Below are positions 1-10,853 of a stretch of DNA of 64,000 bases, in pieces. The notes below the pieces were generated by a model. It was not told where the DNA came from, did no database searches, and worked only from the letters and a program-made list of their open reading frames with translations. Position 1 is the first letter of the stretch; each line of letters begins with the position of its first letter. The translations under genes and the position numbers were made by a program. Source of the stretch: Schizochytrium sp. CCTCC M209059 (taxonomy: Eukaryota; Sar; Bigyra; Thraustochytrida; Thraustochytriidae); NCBI GenBank assembly GCA_000818945.1, contig KN805410.1, positions 258,902 through 322,901 of the forward strand, in the 5' to 3' direction.

Positions 1-1
1 C

Positions 2-931
2 GCGGCAGGGGCGGCGACGCTGACGACGCGCGCGGCGGCGGCGCGCGGCGCGGGCAGCGGACAGACGTGGACGCTCGCGAGCGTGGGCCTCGGCGTCGCG
101 GCCGCGGCCATGCTCGCAGCCACCGGTGTCGCCGAGGCGCGCTGCGAGCCGCCCAAGATCGAGCTGCTCGACGGCGTGCCCGCCGGCGACCTGCAGGATG
201 TCGACGTGCTCTACGAGCAGGCCGGCGTCAACGGCAACCTCTCGCGCTGCCTCGAGAAGCTCAACGAAATGTACATGGCGAGCACGGACAAGGCCGAGAT
301 GGTGGACTTGTGCTGGCGTCTCGCGCGCGCGAACTACAACCTCGTCTACAGCAAGGACCCCGCGGACCAGGAGGTCTGCGGAACCCAGGAGCAGAGGAAG
401 GAGCTAGCGATGGACGCCCTCAAGTACGCGCGCCAGGCGCTCGAGGTGGCCCCGAACGACTACCGCTCGCACTACTGGTGCGGTATCGCGATCCAGGCCG
501 TCGGCGAGTTCGAGGGCACCAAGTACACGATCACCCACCTCAACGATATTCGCTCCCACTTTGAGCAGGCTGTGCGGCTCAACCCCAAGGACGGCATGTG
601 CTTTTATTGCATTGGCATGTGGTGCTTTGAGCTCGCTGACCTGGGCTGGATGCAGCGTCAGATCGCTAGCACCATTTTCGCTACGCCTCCACAGAGCAGC
701 TTTGAGGAGGCGCTCAAGTACTTTCAGCGGGCCGAGCAGGTACAGCCCGAGTTCTGGAACAAGAACGCTCTCATGATTGCCAAGACGTACGAGAAATTGG
801 GCGAGTACGCCAAGGCCGTCGAGTGGTGCGAATACACCACGCGTCGGCTGGTCATCAACCCCGATGACGAGGCGATCCTCAAGCAGGCGCGCGAGGTCCT
901 TGCGCGCGTCGAAAAGAAGGTCAAAAAGTGA
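2..931 (+). CDS. RMDN-like TPR protein (regulator of microtubule dynamics family), 5' partial
   Basis: The frame is open to the left window edge with no ATG before position 110, so the N-terminus probably lies outside the window. The visible part starts with a Gly/Ala/Arg-rich stretch, then a hydrophobic segment (about 65-139, TWTLASVGLGVAAAAMLAAT) that could be a membrane anchor or the end of an organelle presequence. The soluble part has helical repeats of TPR type, for example ALKYARQALEVAPNDYRSHY, HFEQAVRLNPKDGMCF and ALKYFQRAEQVQPEF. An N-terminal anchor followed by this TPR pattern is typical of RMDN1/FAM82 proteins, which are mitochondrial or microtubule associated in animals. The C-terminus is Lys-rich (EKKVKK). 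The family call is by pattern; the role in this organism is inference. Confidence 0.75.
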   Translation, partial: AAGAATLTTRAAAARGAGSGQTWTLASVGLGVAAAAMLAATGVAEARCEPPKIELLDGVPAGDLQDVDVLYEQAGVNGNLSRCLEKLNEMYMASTDKAEMVDLCWRLARANYNLVYSKDPADQEVCGTQEQRKELAMDALKYARQALEVAPNDYRSHYWCGIAIQAVGEFEGTKYTITHLNDIRSHFEQAVRLNPKDGMCFYCIGMWCFELADLGWMQRQIASTIFATPPQSSFEEALKYFQRAEQVQPEFWNKNALMIAKTYEKLGEYAKAVEWCEYTTRRLVINPDDEAILKQAREVLARVEKKVKK

Positions 932-1664
932 ACATGACACCTATGACAACCACAACAACAGCATCACCAACCAAGTTAACCAACCAAGTTAACCAACCAA
1001 CCAAGGGAAAGAGAAAAAAAAAAAAGATGAAGAAAGAAGAACAAAAAGAAGAAGATAATACATGGCGTTTACGCGCTGCAGTGCAATCAACGCAGGACCT
1101 CTGTTGAAACGGCAGCTTATGGCCTGCTGGTCGTTGTCCGCCCACCTGTCTGCCTGCCTACACGCCTGTCTGCCCGTCCGCTTACGAGCGTTTGCGGAAC
1201 ACGAGCGTAGACACGTAAAAAGATGGAAATAAATCGAACAAGAGCGCCGATCGAGGAGAGAAGAATGAGACTGAGCTCGCCGGCGCCTCGTTTCATTTGT
1301 TTTTCCAGTCACAGTAAAAGCTCGCTGGATTGAACAACAACAAAAAACGAGAGCCGGCATTGTTTCCTGAGTGCTTTTTCTCAAACCTGTCACCGCCTCT
1401 TCGCTCCTGGTAGCGCATGTCCCAAGTAGAAGATTTCTATACCTGATAACAATCCCGAGTGGGGGGAAAAAGAAATAAGAACTATGAGCCATGCGCCTTT
1501 TTTCTACTTTGCTATCTTCATCTTTTTTGCTACTTGTGAACATCATTTTGCATATTCGCACAACAGCTCATCAATGGGCTCGATCGTTGTGACCAACTTG
1601 TTACAGTCAGTCCCGACATGTCGATGAAAAAAGAAAATTGACACCGCGCCATCCTTGTCTTATG
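932..1664. other. Tail-to-tail spacer, no gene seen
   Basis: This 733-base 3'/3' spacer separates the TPR gene from the elongation factor gene. It has short direct repeats of CCAACCAAGTTAA near 967-1000, an A-rich tract at 1012-1025 and AT-rich sequence that would suit 3' UTRs and polyadenylation. Both strands have only short open frames without recognisable protein features. Confidence 0.6.
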
Positions 1665-3398
1665 TTAATCTTGCAAAAGACGCTTGCGGTCCTCCGCCGT
1701 GGCAAAGATCATACGCTTGTGCCGAAGCGTGAGACGGTCCCCCCTTTTCACTACGGCACCATCGCCGCCAAAATGCACGTTAAACTTGCCCGTTTTACCA
1801 AAGGCAGACTGAATGCGTCCCGTCGCGCCAGTGTCAGTCTCGACGGTGAGGTTGATGAATTTGCTCATGTCTGTATCCTTGGAGAACATGCTCCGCGCCA
1901 CGACGTCCCGCACCCGACCTACCTCGTCGGGTTTCTTGTCCACAATACGGTCAACGGCGCCATGTCTTTCCTTGAAGCGATACACGCGAAGCCGTGCAAG
2001 CTCCTCTTCAGAGGGAGTCTTGGTGTATTGCGAAGCCACGCGTCCATAAAATGCAATGCGGCACGATTTCGTTTCAACGCTCATGTCGAGCCTCGATCCA
2101 ATGACAGTCGCTCCCGCCTGGCAGATGACCGGCTGATCGAAATTGAGAAGCGCCCATTGCAGAAAAGGTCCTCCCTTGGCCTTGCCTCCGCCACGCAGCT
2201 CCTCGTCATAGAGAAATTCTTGATCGTGATCAAACGCGAGCATTGGAAGGTTCTTGCCGAGGTGTTGTGCTGCAACTTCTTTAAGTTCGGCTGAACCAAA
2301 AAAAGTAACCTTGGCCACCGTGGTGGCGTGACCAACCGTGACGTGGAGCTTGGAACCTGATTTGCAAGCAAGCGGGAAGAAGCGCACCTTGCGTAAAAGT
2401 ACAATGGCCGCCGAGGTACTAGGGACGCTTCCTGGAGTCGTAATGGTTCCTCGTTCCAAGGCGTCGGCATTCAAATTAGCAAAGCACAGTGCAACGCGGT
2501 CTCCCTTTGCGGCGTGTTCGACTGGTTTCCGGAACATTTGCATGGACTTCACCTTGCGCTCGAGTCCGAGCTGGGGGATCTCAACCATGTCACTAACATT
2601 GACGGTGCCACCGAGCATGGTGCCGGTCACCACGGTGCCTTGGCCCTTGATTGGAAAACAATGATCGATTGCAAAGTAAAGGGGCTCTTTCGAGGCGTCA
2701 CCGCGCTCTGGCATGACCGTGGTGCGCCGAATGAGCTGCACAAGGTCTTCAAGACCCTGTGACTCAATACCACTCGAACCCGTTTGGCCTTGTTGCTTGG
2801 CAGTTGCAGCAGGGGGTTGAGGCGGCGAGGCCGCGCTTCCCTCGCCGACGCCCGCTTTTCCGTCGCCGCCAACAATGGCAGAGATGCAAGCAATGGGGCT
2901 TCCCTTGAAGCGCGTCGAGGAAAGGGCCTGATCAATGGCTTTGGTAACGCGCTCTACAGACGCTGTGCGTGTGGCTTCAGGGAGCAGGTCAATCTTGTTA
3001 AGCACAACAATGAGATCGTCTGTGAGGATTTCACCAATCACCAAGCACTCGGCGGTCTGCGTCTGAATGCCCTTGGTTACGTCAACGACGAGAATCATGC
3101 GGTCAATAATTTGCGCGCCGCCGATAATTGTGCGAATGAGGGATGCGTGCCCAGGGCAATCGACGAGTGTGTATTGCACTTGCTTGACGCCTGCATCGGC
3201 CAATTGTTCAGGGGCCTCCACTGTAAAGGCGCTAAACCCGAGATCAAGCGTGATTCCGCGCTCTTTAGACTGCGGATGTTTGTCTAGCGCCGCGGTCGAT
3301 AGCATCGTGCTGAGTGCACGGACCAGCGAGGTCTTGCCGGAGTCCACATGGCCCAGGACGCCCACGTTCACGTTGACCACGTTGCCGCCGCCGCCCAT
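1665..3398 (-). CDS. EEFSEC: Selenocysteine-specific translation elongation factor (EEFSEC/SelB type)
   Basis: This predicted 577-residue GTPase would deliver Sec-tRNA(Sec) to the ribosome at recoded UGA codons. The start is the ATG at 3398, giving MGGGGNVVNVNVGVLGHVDSGKT; the frame stays open upstream but only with non-ATG codons and poor sequence. Visible motifs are the P-loop GHVDSGKT (residues 16-23), the switch I ERGIT (46-50), DCPGH (80-84) and NKID (134-137). A Gly/Ala/Gln-rich insertion lies near residues 175-200, followed by beta-barrel domains with GQGTVVTGT and a C-terminal domain ending in a basic stretch. The length is close to animal EEFSEC (about 600), and the separate C-terminal domain distinguishes it from EF-Tu and eIF2-gamma. 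It implies that this organism makes selenoproteins. It is transcribed away from the kinase-like gene at 3895. Confidence 0.93.
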   Translation of the reverse strand: MGGGGNVVNVNVGVLGHVDSGKTSLVRALSTMLSTAALDKHPQSKERGITLDLGFSAFTVEAPEQLADAGVKQVQYTLVDCPGHASLIRTIIGGAQIIDRMILVVDVTKGIQTQTAECLVIGEILTDDLIVVLNKIDLLPEATRTASVERVTKAIDQALSSTRFKGSPIACISAIVGGDGKAGVGEGSAASPPQPPAATAKQQGQTGSSGIESQGLEDLVQLIRRTTVMPERGDASKEPLYFAIDHCFPIKGQGTVVTGTMLGGTVNVSDMVEIPQLGLERKVKSMQMFRKPVEHAAKGDRVALCFANLNADALERGTITTPGSVPSTSAAIVLLRKVRFFPLACKSGSKLHVTVGHATTVAKVTFFGSAELKEVAAQHLGKNLPMLAFDHDQEFLYDEELRGGGKAKGGPFLQWALLNFDQPVICQAGATVIGSRLDMSVETKSCRIAFYGRVASQYTKTPSEEELARLRVYRFKERHGAVDRIVDKKPDEVGRVRDVVARSMFSKDTDMSKFINLTVETDTGATGRIQSAFGKTGKFNVHFGGDGAVVKRGDRLTLRHKRMIFATAEDRKRLLQD

Positions 3399-3894
3399 CT
3401 TGCACGCACTCTCTCTGCTGCCTGCGTCGCACGCGACAGCTACAGAATGCTGCACACGCGCGCAGCGTATATCGTCTCTGCGCTGCGCTCTTCGTATGCG
3501 CAGCTGGCCGGCACGTCGCCTCGCTTGACTCCGCAACAGAGCTTTTGCTTTTGGCTTTTTCAACACCAACTCCGTCTTTTTTGGGCGGACAACAACTTGA
3601 ATGCAAGCAAGGGGTGCTAGTGCAGAAAGCAAGCGAGCGAATACAGCGCACTTGCAATACGTGTAAACGTTGGCCGAAGGAAGGAAGGAAGGAAGGAAGG
3701 AGGGAAGGAAGGAAGGACAGCCGTAGTTCAATCGCAGATCGACAAAAAGTCTCGCAAAGCGAACATTTACGACCTCGTTGTGAGCTCGCCATTCCTTTCG
3801 CGAAATAAAAGCTTTCTGACAGCTGCTTATACCAGAGCAAGAACGAGAAGAAAGTCTCGTCAGCAAATTGTGAACAATATGCCATCGAGGAGCC
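3399..3894. other. Head-to-head spacer with GGAA repeat
   Basis: This is the intergenic promoter region between the elongation factor gene and the kinase-like gene. It contains an imperfect GGAA tetranucleotide tract at 3676-3716. No convincing gene is seen. Confidence 0.55.
3676..3716. repeat. (GGAA)n microsatellite
   Basis: About ten GGAA/GGGA units in a row are visible in the promoter spacer. GGAA is also the core of ETS-like sites, but nothing here shows regulation. Confidence 0.9.
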
Positions 3895-6037
3895 ATGGCG
3901 GAGGGGGCGCGCGCTCGCTGCACTGACGTCCTGCCCCAGGATGGCGTCGGTGCGCCTTTACTGGTGCCTGTACCGGATGAAGAGCTCGCAGGTGTGGAGG
4001 AGTGGAACGAAGAGAAGCTGGCAACAAAGGTTACTCTGCCATGGATCGAGCGACTCAGCGCCGATCAAGTTGACGCTATCTTCGAGCGTATCGACACGCT
4101 CGAAGTTAATCTCGGACGCAGCGAGGAAAGGCTTCTCGCTGTCGTGAAGAATGGCGACAACCGCACGATCTACAAGTGGTTCGACAGCGACGTGGCGTAC
4201 GTCGCTCCTCCTGTCGCCGCGCGTGAACGAACGAGCGAAGTTCATAGAAGCGCGAATGCCGCGCTGGCTTCCGACGGAGCCGAAGCCGTGCCGCCCCACC
4301 CCAGGTCTTCCGTGGTGAGATCGTCTCGAGCAACCAGATCCGTGGGCGGCGTCCCCTGGATCTTCCAGCCCAAATTCATCGAACCCTGGGACTCCTTTGG
4401 CGATGACACACACGAGGCGCTCGATATCTTCAAGTCCACGCTTACTCCGCAAGGAGTTTGGGAACCCGAATCTTATGTCCCAGCTTCTCGCCAGTGAGTC
4501 TGCTACCGATCGCGAGACGCCGGTGCAGACTTGGGCATTGATATATCACGACAAGGTACTCGTTCACGGCCTTCACCCCGTCATCGAGCATCTTTCGCGG
4601 GATTCCGTGACTCTTGGGTGTAAATATCGGATGAAGGGATTAGTACGCCTCGGCTTCGGCCTTGGGGAACGTCTCGTGGACGGCGAGACCTATTCCGTAG
4701 ACGATGGCTCTGTTGTAGCATTCGTTGAGTGCAAGCGGATGGCGACCATGCCCTGGATCTCGATCATAAATGAGTACAATCGGTGCTTGCCCTCGGACTC
4801 CCTCGAAACCGCTGTCCACCTGGATGAAAACGACGATTGCACCAACTCCCGTGGAAATGTAACTAACTGGCGGCTGATCGTCACAGACCCTTTGGGAGAG
4901 CTCGTCATGTACATGGTGATGTCTGGGTGCAAGTTCGGAATGCTCACCAACAGCTACAGGACCTTCTTCGTGCGCCTCGGCAACCGTCCGCGCACCGTCT
5001 ACGTCACGGACGCCTTCTACCCAGAGCAAGACGATAGCACTCACCGCAACCCGAACCGCATGGCTCTGAGCCACGCGACTCTGCTCTTCTATGCGCACGC
5101 CCTCGGTGAGCACGTGCGTGGCCAGCCACGGAAACCATTTTGGAACTGGTTCAACTGTCCGAATGTACAAGGTGCTGAAGAAGACGCGCGATTCGATGAC
5201 ACACCTCAGGGGGCCAACGATGGAAGTGACAACGGCTCAGATGATGCCACCGACGTACAGGCCATGTACGAGCAAGACGTGCAGGCTCTTTTTGGGCAGA
5301 GACTCAAGCTCGTTGCCGACGACGGCTCGCGCTCCATCGAGCTCGATCTGGGGGAGCGGTACTGGATAAAGCACGAAGGTACGGACGTGCTGTGCAGCGC
5401 CGGGCTTGGCATGGGCAACGTCGATGTTGAGGGTCGCCGGTGCTTTTTGAAGACGGTGTCACTCGACGCCAAGTCCGCGAATCGCGAACTGCTGCACGAA
5501 GCGCAGGTCTACGAGGAGCTCAACCACCTCCAGGGCGGCGTTCTGCCAAAACTTGTCCTACATGGCCAGGACGCGTTCTTTGCAATCCGGGGCGTGCTTA
5601 CGACACAGGAAGGTGTGGCCTTGAGCGCTGGTGGCTCGAAAGTGGCACAGCGCATCTCGCTCTCCGGAGGACTTGAGACTCTCACCAACAAGATTGAGGG
5701 AGCGCTGAGTGAGCTCCACACGGCCGGGTATTTGCACGGAGACGTGGCACTACGTAATATTGTCATTGATAGTTCCGGGGATGTCAAGCTCATTGATCTA
5801 GGGCGCGCACACAAGCTACTGAGCCCGGGCCAGGCATCTGACGAGCTCAAGATCGTGAGGGAAACATTAGTTCCGCAGCTGAAAATATTGTTTGATTCTT
5901 GGACTATCATAGTTCTTGCGAGGCAAGGTGCTATCGCGGAGTGGCTTTTGGCGCCGTGCATGTTCGGATTTTCTACTATACTTTGCGTTGTATGTAGCGT
6001 CTCCTTTTGTTCGGGAGACAAGGTAAGATTAATATAA
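3895..6037 (+). CDS. Crinkler-like (CRN/FunK1-like) protein with C-terminal kinase-like domain, frame-disrupted
   Basis: Two overlapping open frames encode one apparent protein. The first runs from the ATG at 3895 to a stop at 4497; the second, shifted by one base, continues to 6037. The switch lies near 4447-4460, where the second frame resumes sensible protein sequence. The C-terminal part has kinase-like hallmarks: a possible ATP lysine in RRCFLKTVS, a Glu in ELLHEAQVYEEL, a catalytic-loop variant YLHGDVALRNIVID (about 5730-5771) and LIDLGRA (about 5792-5812) in place of DFG. HGD replaces HRD. This divergent kinase fold, with a long lineage-specific N-terminus, resembles Crinkler or fungal FunK1 proteins rather than a standard signalling kinase. 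After DLG only about 75 residues remain and the last 40 are hydrophobic and atypical, so the C-terminus may also be damaged. It could be a pseudogene or carry one sequencing error. Confidence 0.55.
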
Positions 6038-6528
6038 ATATAACACTCTTCGCGATGAGTTCCTTTTGCTCCCAAACTGCCTGGCCGACTGACTGACCGA
6101 CCGACCGACCGACCAATCGACCGAGCGATCTATGGCTGTCGAATCGACCATAACCAGACCCACACCCTCTTGAATCCTAAATCTTGAATCTTCATTCCTG
6201 ATACTTGATGCAAAGCGCACTCGCAGTCGATCTTGGCAGACGATTCTTCGGGAGACGGAGAAGCAACAACCACAGCCACAGGTGAGTCTCATCGCATTCT
6301 GCCCGACGAATGCAGCTGTACTGCAAGCGCTCTGACGGTCCGCACCAGGATCGTCGAAAGTGTCGTCACGCACAAGTACATATTTTAAATTAAAAAATCG
6401 ACGTGTTCTGGAAATCCAAGCTTGTGCCTTACTATCACGGCATACCACTGGCATAGATAAAGAAAAACTGTTTGGCTGGCTGGTTGAATAGAATCTAGCA
6501 AAAAAGACAATGAAAGCAGAGAAAGAGT
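6038..6528. other. Tail-to-tail spacer, GACC repeats
   Basis: This 491-base spacer between the kinase-like gene and glutamate decarboxylase has a degenerate GACC/GACT tract near 6086-6125 and AT-rich sequence near 6380-6400. No gene is recognised. Confidence 0.55.
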
Positions 6529-8025
6529 CTAGCAAACTCCCTTGGTGGAGTTGTCGTTTTCAATGTGGTTGAGATTGCCGCCCATGAGTCGCGTAGTAAT
6601 GTTGCGGGACAATTTGTGCGTAAGCTTGTCCGTCTCGGCTTTGTCGAGCTTGCGCTTTTTGTTGAGACGAGGATCGTCGTCGCGGTACTTTTTGTTCTTG
6701 GGGTGCAAGAGGTGCGAGGGATGCTCCTCGTAAAAAGCGATGGCACGGGCAATGTCGTCAACCAAAAGACGGATCATGTTGCGACTCATGTTCTGCTTGA
6801 CGACAGCACGCATAATGACGAGATGCTGCGCGCCTTTGGGGCACTGGTACGCCGGCACGGTCCAGCCTCGCGCCTTGAGTGCGTCCTGGAGATCGTAAAG
6901 GGTGAATCCCGACTTGACCGGATCCTTGAGCGCAATGGCGACGAGCGGCATGTCGCCTTTGTCGACCACGTCAAAGTGGCCGGTGGCCTTGAGCATGTCG
7001 CGCAAATATGCTGCGTTGCTGAGACCATTCTTCATGATGGCCGCGTAGCCGCCCTTGCCGAGGCGCAGAAACATGTAGTACTGCGCAAGAATGGTGGACG
7101 CAGGCTTGCTAAAGTTGAGTGTGAGACTCGACTGGCTACCACCGAGGTAGTCGACGGTGGTGACGAGGTCGTCGGGGCAAGAGGCCTTTTCACTAAAAAC
7201 GAGCCATCCGAGACCGGCGTAAGTGAGGCCGAATTTGTGTCCGCTTGCGTTAATGCTCTTGACTTGGGGCAGACGAAAGTCCCAGAGGAGCTCCGGGCGC
7301 GTAAAGGGGGCGATGAAGCCTCCCGAGGCGGCGTCTACGTGCACGGGAATGTTCCATCCCTTGGCGTCGTTGAGGCGCTGCACCATTGCGCAAATGGCGG
7401 CAACGTCCTCGAACTCGCCGTTAAAGGTGCTTCCGAGGATGGGGCATACGCCAATGGTGTTTTCGTCGACGAGCTTTTCGGCGCGCTCGGCCGTGAGCAC
7501 GAGGCAGTCGTCCGAGATGTCTGCCTCGCGGCCCTCGATCTCAAAGTATTTGCAGGCCTTGTGCCAGCAGCACTGGACATTGGATCCGAAGACAAGATTA
7601 GGCTTGTAGGCGTCCGTGAGGCCCTTTTCCTTGCGCCAGGCGCGATGACGCCACTTCATGGCGAGGCAGGCGAGCATAATGGCCTCGCTTGAGCCGACGG
7701 TGGCCGTGCCGGTGATTTTGTCGTCTTCCATTTTGGCGTTCCAGAGGTTGCCGATCATGTTAACGCAGCGCTGGTGGATGGCGCTCGTGGTCGGGTACTC
7801 GTCAAAGTCGATCGCGTTGACGCGCATGCCTGCGCGCATGATCTCCTCTGCTTCGGGCTCCATGAAGGTCGTGACAAAGGTGGCCAGATTCTGCAGGGTG
7901 GACCCGTCCAGGAGCATTTCGTCCGAGATGATGGTCTTGGCGCATGCGGCGGCCATACCCTCCTCCGGGATCGTCAGGCTCGGCGCCATCTGCATGGCCA
8001 TATCGGACGCGTACACCTCCTTCAT
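6529..8025 (-). CDS. GAD: Glutamate decarboxylase (PLP-dependent, group II)
   Basis: This 498-residue enzyme converts glutamate to GABA and CO2. The start is the ATG at 8025 (MKEVYASDMAMQMAP); upstream the frame continues only through low-complexity Arg/Ala sequence from a hexanucleotide repeat, so it is excluded. The PLP-binding lysine is about residue 264 in SINASGHKFGLTYAGLGW, preceded by the cofactor Asp in IPVHVDAASGGFIAPF. GSSEAIMLACLAMKWR supplies the phosphate-binding region. Length and motif order match GadA/GadB and plant/fungal GAD. The C-terminal tail is Lys-rich and Asn-rich (LSRNITTRLMGGNLNH). Whether it binds calmodulin as plant enzymes do cannot be told from the sequence. No targeting peptide is obvious, so it is probably cytosolic. 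Confidence 0.95.
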   Translation of the reverse strand: MKEVYASDMAMQMAPSLTIPEEGMAAACAKTIISDEMLLDGSTLQNLATFVTTFMEPEAEEIMRAGMRVNAIDFDEYPTTSAIHQRCVNMIGNLWNAKMEDDKITGTATVGSSEAIMLACLAMKWRHRAWRKEKGLTDAYKPNLVFGSNVQCCWHKACKYFEIEGREADISDDCLVLTAERAEKLVDENTIGVCPILGSTFNGEFEDVAAICAMVQRLNDAKGWNIPVHVDAASGGFIAPFTRPELLWDFRLPQVKSINASGHKFGLTYAGLGWLVFSEKASCPDDLVTTVDYLGGSQSSLTLNFSKPASTILAQYYMFLRLGKGGYAAIMKNGLSNAAYLRDMLKATGHFDVVDKGDMPLVAIALKDPVKSGFTLYDLQDALKARGWTVPAYQCPKGAQHLVIMRAVVKQNMSRNMIRLLVDDIARAIAFYEEHPSHLLHPKNKKYRDDDPRLNKKRKLDKAETDKLTHKLSRNITTRLMGGNLNHIENDNSTKGVC

Positions 8026-8098
8026 TCTTCCCGGCTCCCGAAAGCTTCGCTTCGCTCCTTGGTTCCCTTTTTTCCTCCTTTCCTTTCCTTTCCTTCGA

Positions 8099-8100
<2 letters not shown>

Positions 8101-8160
<60 letters not shown>
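8101..8160. repeat. (CTCGTG)10 hexanucleotide microsatellite
   Basis: Ten perfect hexamer units lie 76 bases upstream of the glutamate decarboxylase ATG, in its probable 5' UTR or core promoter. The repeat creates spurious Arg/Ala or His/Glu dipeptide frames. Confidence 0.95.
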
Positions 8161-8994
8161 GCCGCCAGTTCGGGCTTTGCGCGCTTCTGCCGCTGGCTCC
8201 GCCCCCCGCTCTGAGTCTCTGGCAGGCGCTTGACGCAACGCTGTCTCGTGCAACGCTGTCTCGTCTCGTCTCTTCGGCAGGCCAGGTCGGATCGTGGTTT
8301 GCCGGCCTCTGCGATCTTTTCGCACCTGCTCTGCTCTGCTCTGCTCCGTTCTGCCCCGCTCTGCTCTGCATGCAATGCATGCAATGCGACGCATGCGTGC
8401 GAGAGCTTCGCGCGGCCGCGCCCCGGGCCCTGAATCCGCGCAATCGGGGCCCCGAATCCCTTCGTCCCAGGGCCGCTGCCTGCTAGGTAGTACTCCTACC
8501 GCTGGCCGGTGCTAGTGGGCTGGGCCTCACGGCTAGCCTAGCTAGCTAGCTGGCATCAGGCCCCGAGCCGAAGGCCAGGGGCACGGCCGACAGGCTGGCG
8601 GGCTGGCGGTCGCGCACCCGGTCGAGCTGGCTGGTAAGAGAGCGGGTTGGCTGGGCGAGAGCAGAACATAGAAGCAGAAGCGGCTGCCAGTATCCAAAAA
8701 CGAACGAACATCGGAAAAAAAACGTTTTTTTTTTAAATTTTATCTTTTTGCGGCATCGCCCGGTGCACACCTTAGGTGTGTGCCACACACACCGGGTCTG
8801 CGCGGGGATGGGGAGGAGCGGCACGAATGTGCCGCAACGCATTTCGCTATTTTGCTTACGTAGTCGGCACCATCTCCTGTGAGGAAAGGTGACGTAGGCT
8901 TTTTTCTTTTTTTCTTCTTTTTGTTGTTGTTGTTTTTCTGTGGAGGTCCCAGAAACAGCGGCGTTCCACTTGCACTGCAGCAAGCTGCGGCCAG

Positions 8995-9013
8995 GTACGT
9001 ACGTACGTACGTA
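8995..9013. repeat. Self-complementary ACGT tract
   Basis: A perfect GTAC/ACGT run of 19 bases is palindromic along its whole length. It sits in the spacer and no function is visible. Confidence 0.85.
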
Positions 9014-10220
9014 GGTCTCTGCGCTCGCGTCGTGCCGCGACGATGCGCTGCGATGCGCTGCGAGCGTGTTTTCGAGCGGTCTGGATCGTGTCTGTTGGCG
9101 GCGAGATCGCGTTCCCCGAGCAGCGCGCGTGGGACGAGCAAGCACAAGCGAGTGAGCAAGTGGGAAAGCAAAGAAGCAGGAAATCGCGATGTCGCACGGC
9201 GCTGCTTGCTTGCTTGGCCGCCGTGTGACCCTACGCAGCATATATGTGTATACGTATGTGTGTGTGTCTTCGAGGCGGCGACGTCGGCAGGCCCGGCCCG
9301 AGCGCGGCCCCGGAATCTGCGATGACGTCGGCTGCGGCCGTCAAGACGCGTGGCGGGAACGATGAAATCGGCAGCAAGGCCAAGCCAGCTAGCTTCTTCA
9401 CAAGCCGCGCCTGGCTTGGGACTTGCGCCGGGTCGTCTTCTGCAGCAGCAGCGACAGCGGCAGCGGAAGCGTATAGTATATACCTGCCTGGTCACGACTC
9501 ACCGCGCACGCTCGGCGCAGGCAACATCGCCATCCGTAGCGACCGTATCATCGATGGTGAACGGATGAACAAAATGCCCAACGTGGTCTGTGACGGCTTG
9601 CGGTCGAGGGAGCAAGCGATAAATCATCCGCCGAGGACGCGGCGGGGGTGATGTGGCTTGACTTAACTGCGGCGGCGGTATGCAAACAAACGTACGGCGG
9701 CACGGTGCGCGCGAGAGGATGCAGTTACAAGTGAGAGGGCGAACGTGTAATCAAGAGTAGCCGAGCGCCTCACCTCGAGGCGGGGCTTACGGATAGATGA
9801 CCTGGCAGCACTGCTAGTACTCACCGCGTCGCACTGCGTTTGCCAACGGCAAAGCAAGCGCCACGCGAGGGTTGCTTAGTGTAGTGTGCATCGCTGCTAG
9901 CACTTGCTCGCGCTCATCGCTGTAGTCCTAGTACTTTGCGCCAAGCCCGACCGCCTCGGCCTCCCTCTCGTCAGCTCCCAAAGCTTTCGTCTACAACTAA
10001 CTACCCGGTCCACGTGACAAGAGGCGCCGCTGCGAGAACGCGCCGGCCTCCTGCAGTCTCATCGTTCGCCGGCGGGACTCCAAACTCGCGAGTAGTACAT
10101 CCTCCCGCTCTTGGCCGCCTTGATGGCGAAATCAGGCACGGCGCGTGCCGCCCGCTTTGCCTCTTCCTCTTTCCCCCTACTAAACGTGCGGCTGCGGCGC
10201 GGCCAGGACTTGCCTCGGCT

Positions 10221-10221
<1 letters not shown>

Positions 10222-10257
<36 letters not shown>
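10222..10257. repeat. (CTTG)n microsatellite
   Basis: About nine consecutive CTTG/TTGC units are visible upstream of the assembly gap, followed by CTCCTG-like hexamer repeats to about 10340. Confidence 0.9.
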
Positions 10258-10508
10258 CCCCCGTTGGTTCGCGACACTCTTGCTCCTGCTCTAGCTCTAG
10301 CTCTTGCTCCTGCTCCCGCTCCTGCTCCTGCTCCCGCTCTCCCCCTCCGTCTCCATCTCCGCCTCGGCCGCCGCGTCGCCGCCTCCGCGCCGCGCGTCGC
10401 CGCTTCGCCGCGTGCGTCATCCCTCCATGGCGCCTTTTTCCCACATATAACCTCGCGCCCCGCTTCCCGCGCCCCGCCCCGCGCCGCCGCGACACGCCGC
10501 GACACGCC

Positions 10509-10853
10509 NNNNNNNNNNNNNNNNNNNNNNNNNNNNNNNNNNNNNNNNNNNNNNNNNNNNNNNNNNNNNNNNNNNNNNNNNNNNNNNNNNNNNNNNNNNN
10601 NNNNNNNNNNNNNNNNNNNNNNNNNNNNNNNNNNNNNNNNNNNNNNNNNNNNNNNNNNNNNNNNNNNNNNNNNNNNNNNNNNNNNNNNNNNNNNNNNNNN
10701 NNNNNNNNNNNNNNNNNNNNNNNNNNNNNNNNNNNNNNNNNNNNNNNNNNNNNNNNNNNNNNNNNNNNNNNNNNNNNNNNNNNNNNNNNNNNNNNNNNNN
10801 NNNNNNNNNNNNNNNNNNNNNNNNNNNNNNNNNNNNNNNNNNNNNNNNNNNNN
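10509..10853. other. Assembly gap (345 N)
   Basis: A run of N lies immediately 5' of the transhydrogenase gene. The flanks are extremely GC-rich with direct repeats such as CGCGACACGCC. The gap ends 13 bases before the ATG at 10867, so 5' UTR and promoter sequence is missing. Confidence 0.99.

Noticed and set aside
8101..8160. Regular repeats considered as a CRISPR-like array
   Set aside because: These are contiguous short tandem units without spacers, in a eukaryotic genome.
8026..8394. N-terminal extension of glutamate decarboxylase with Arg/Ala repeats
   Set aside because: It comes from the (CTCGTG)n repeat and has no ATG; the enzyme has normal length from the ATG at 8025.
8759..8798. 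Imperfect inverted repeat as a possible terminator or small RNA
   Set aside because: Arms are short and interrupted, there is no adjacent transcription signal, and bacterial-type terminators are not expected here.
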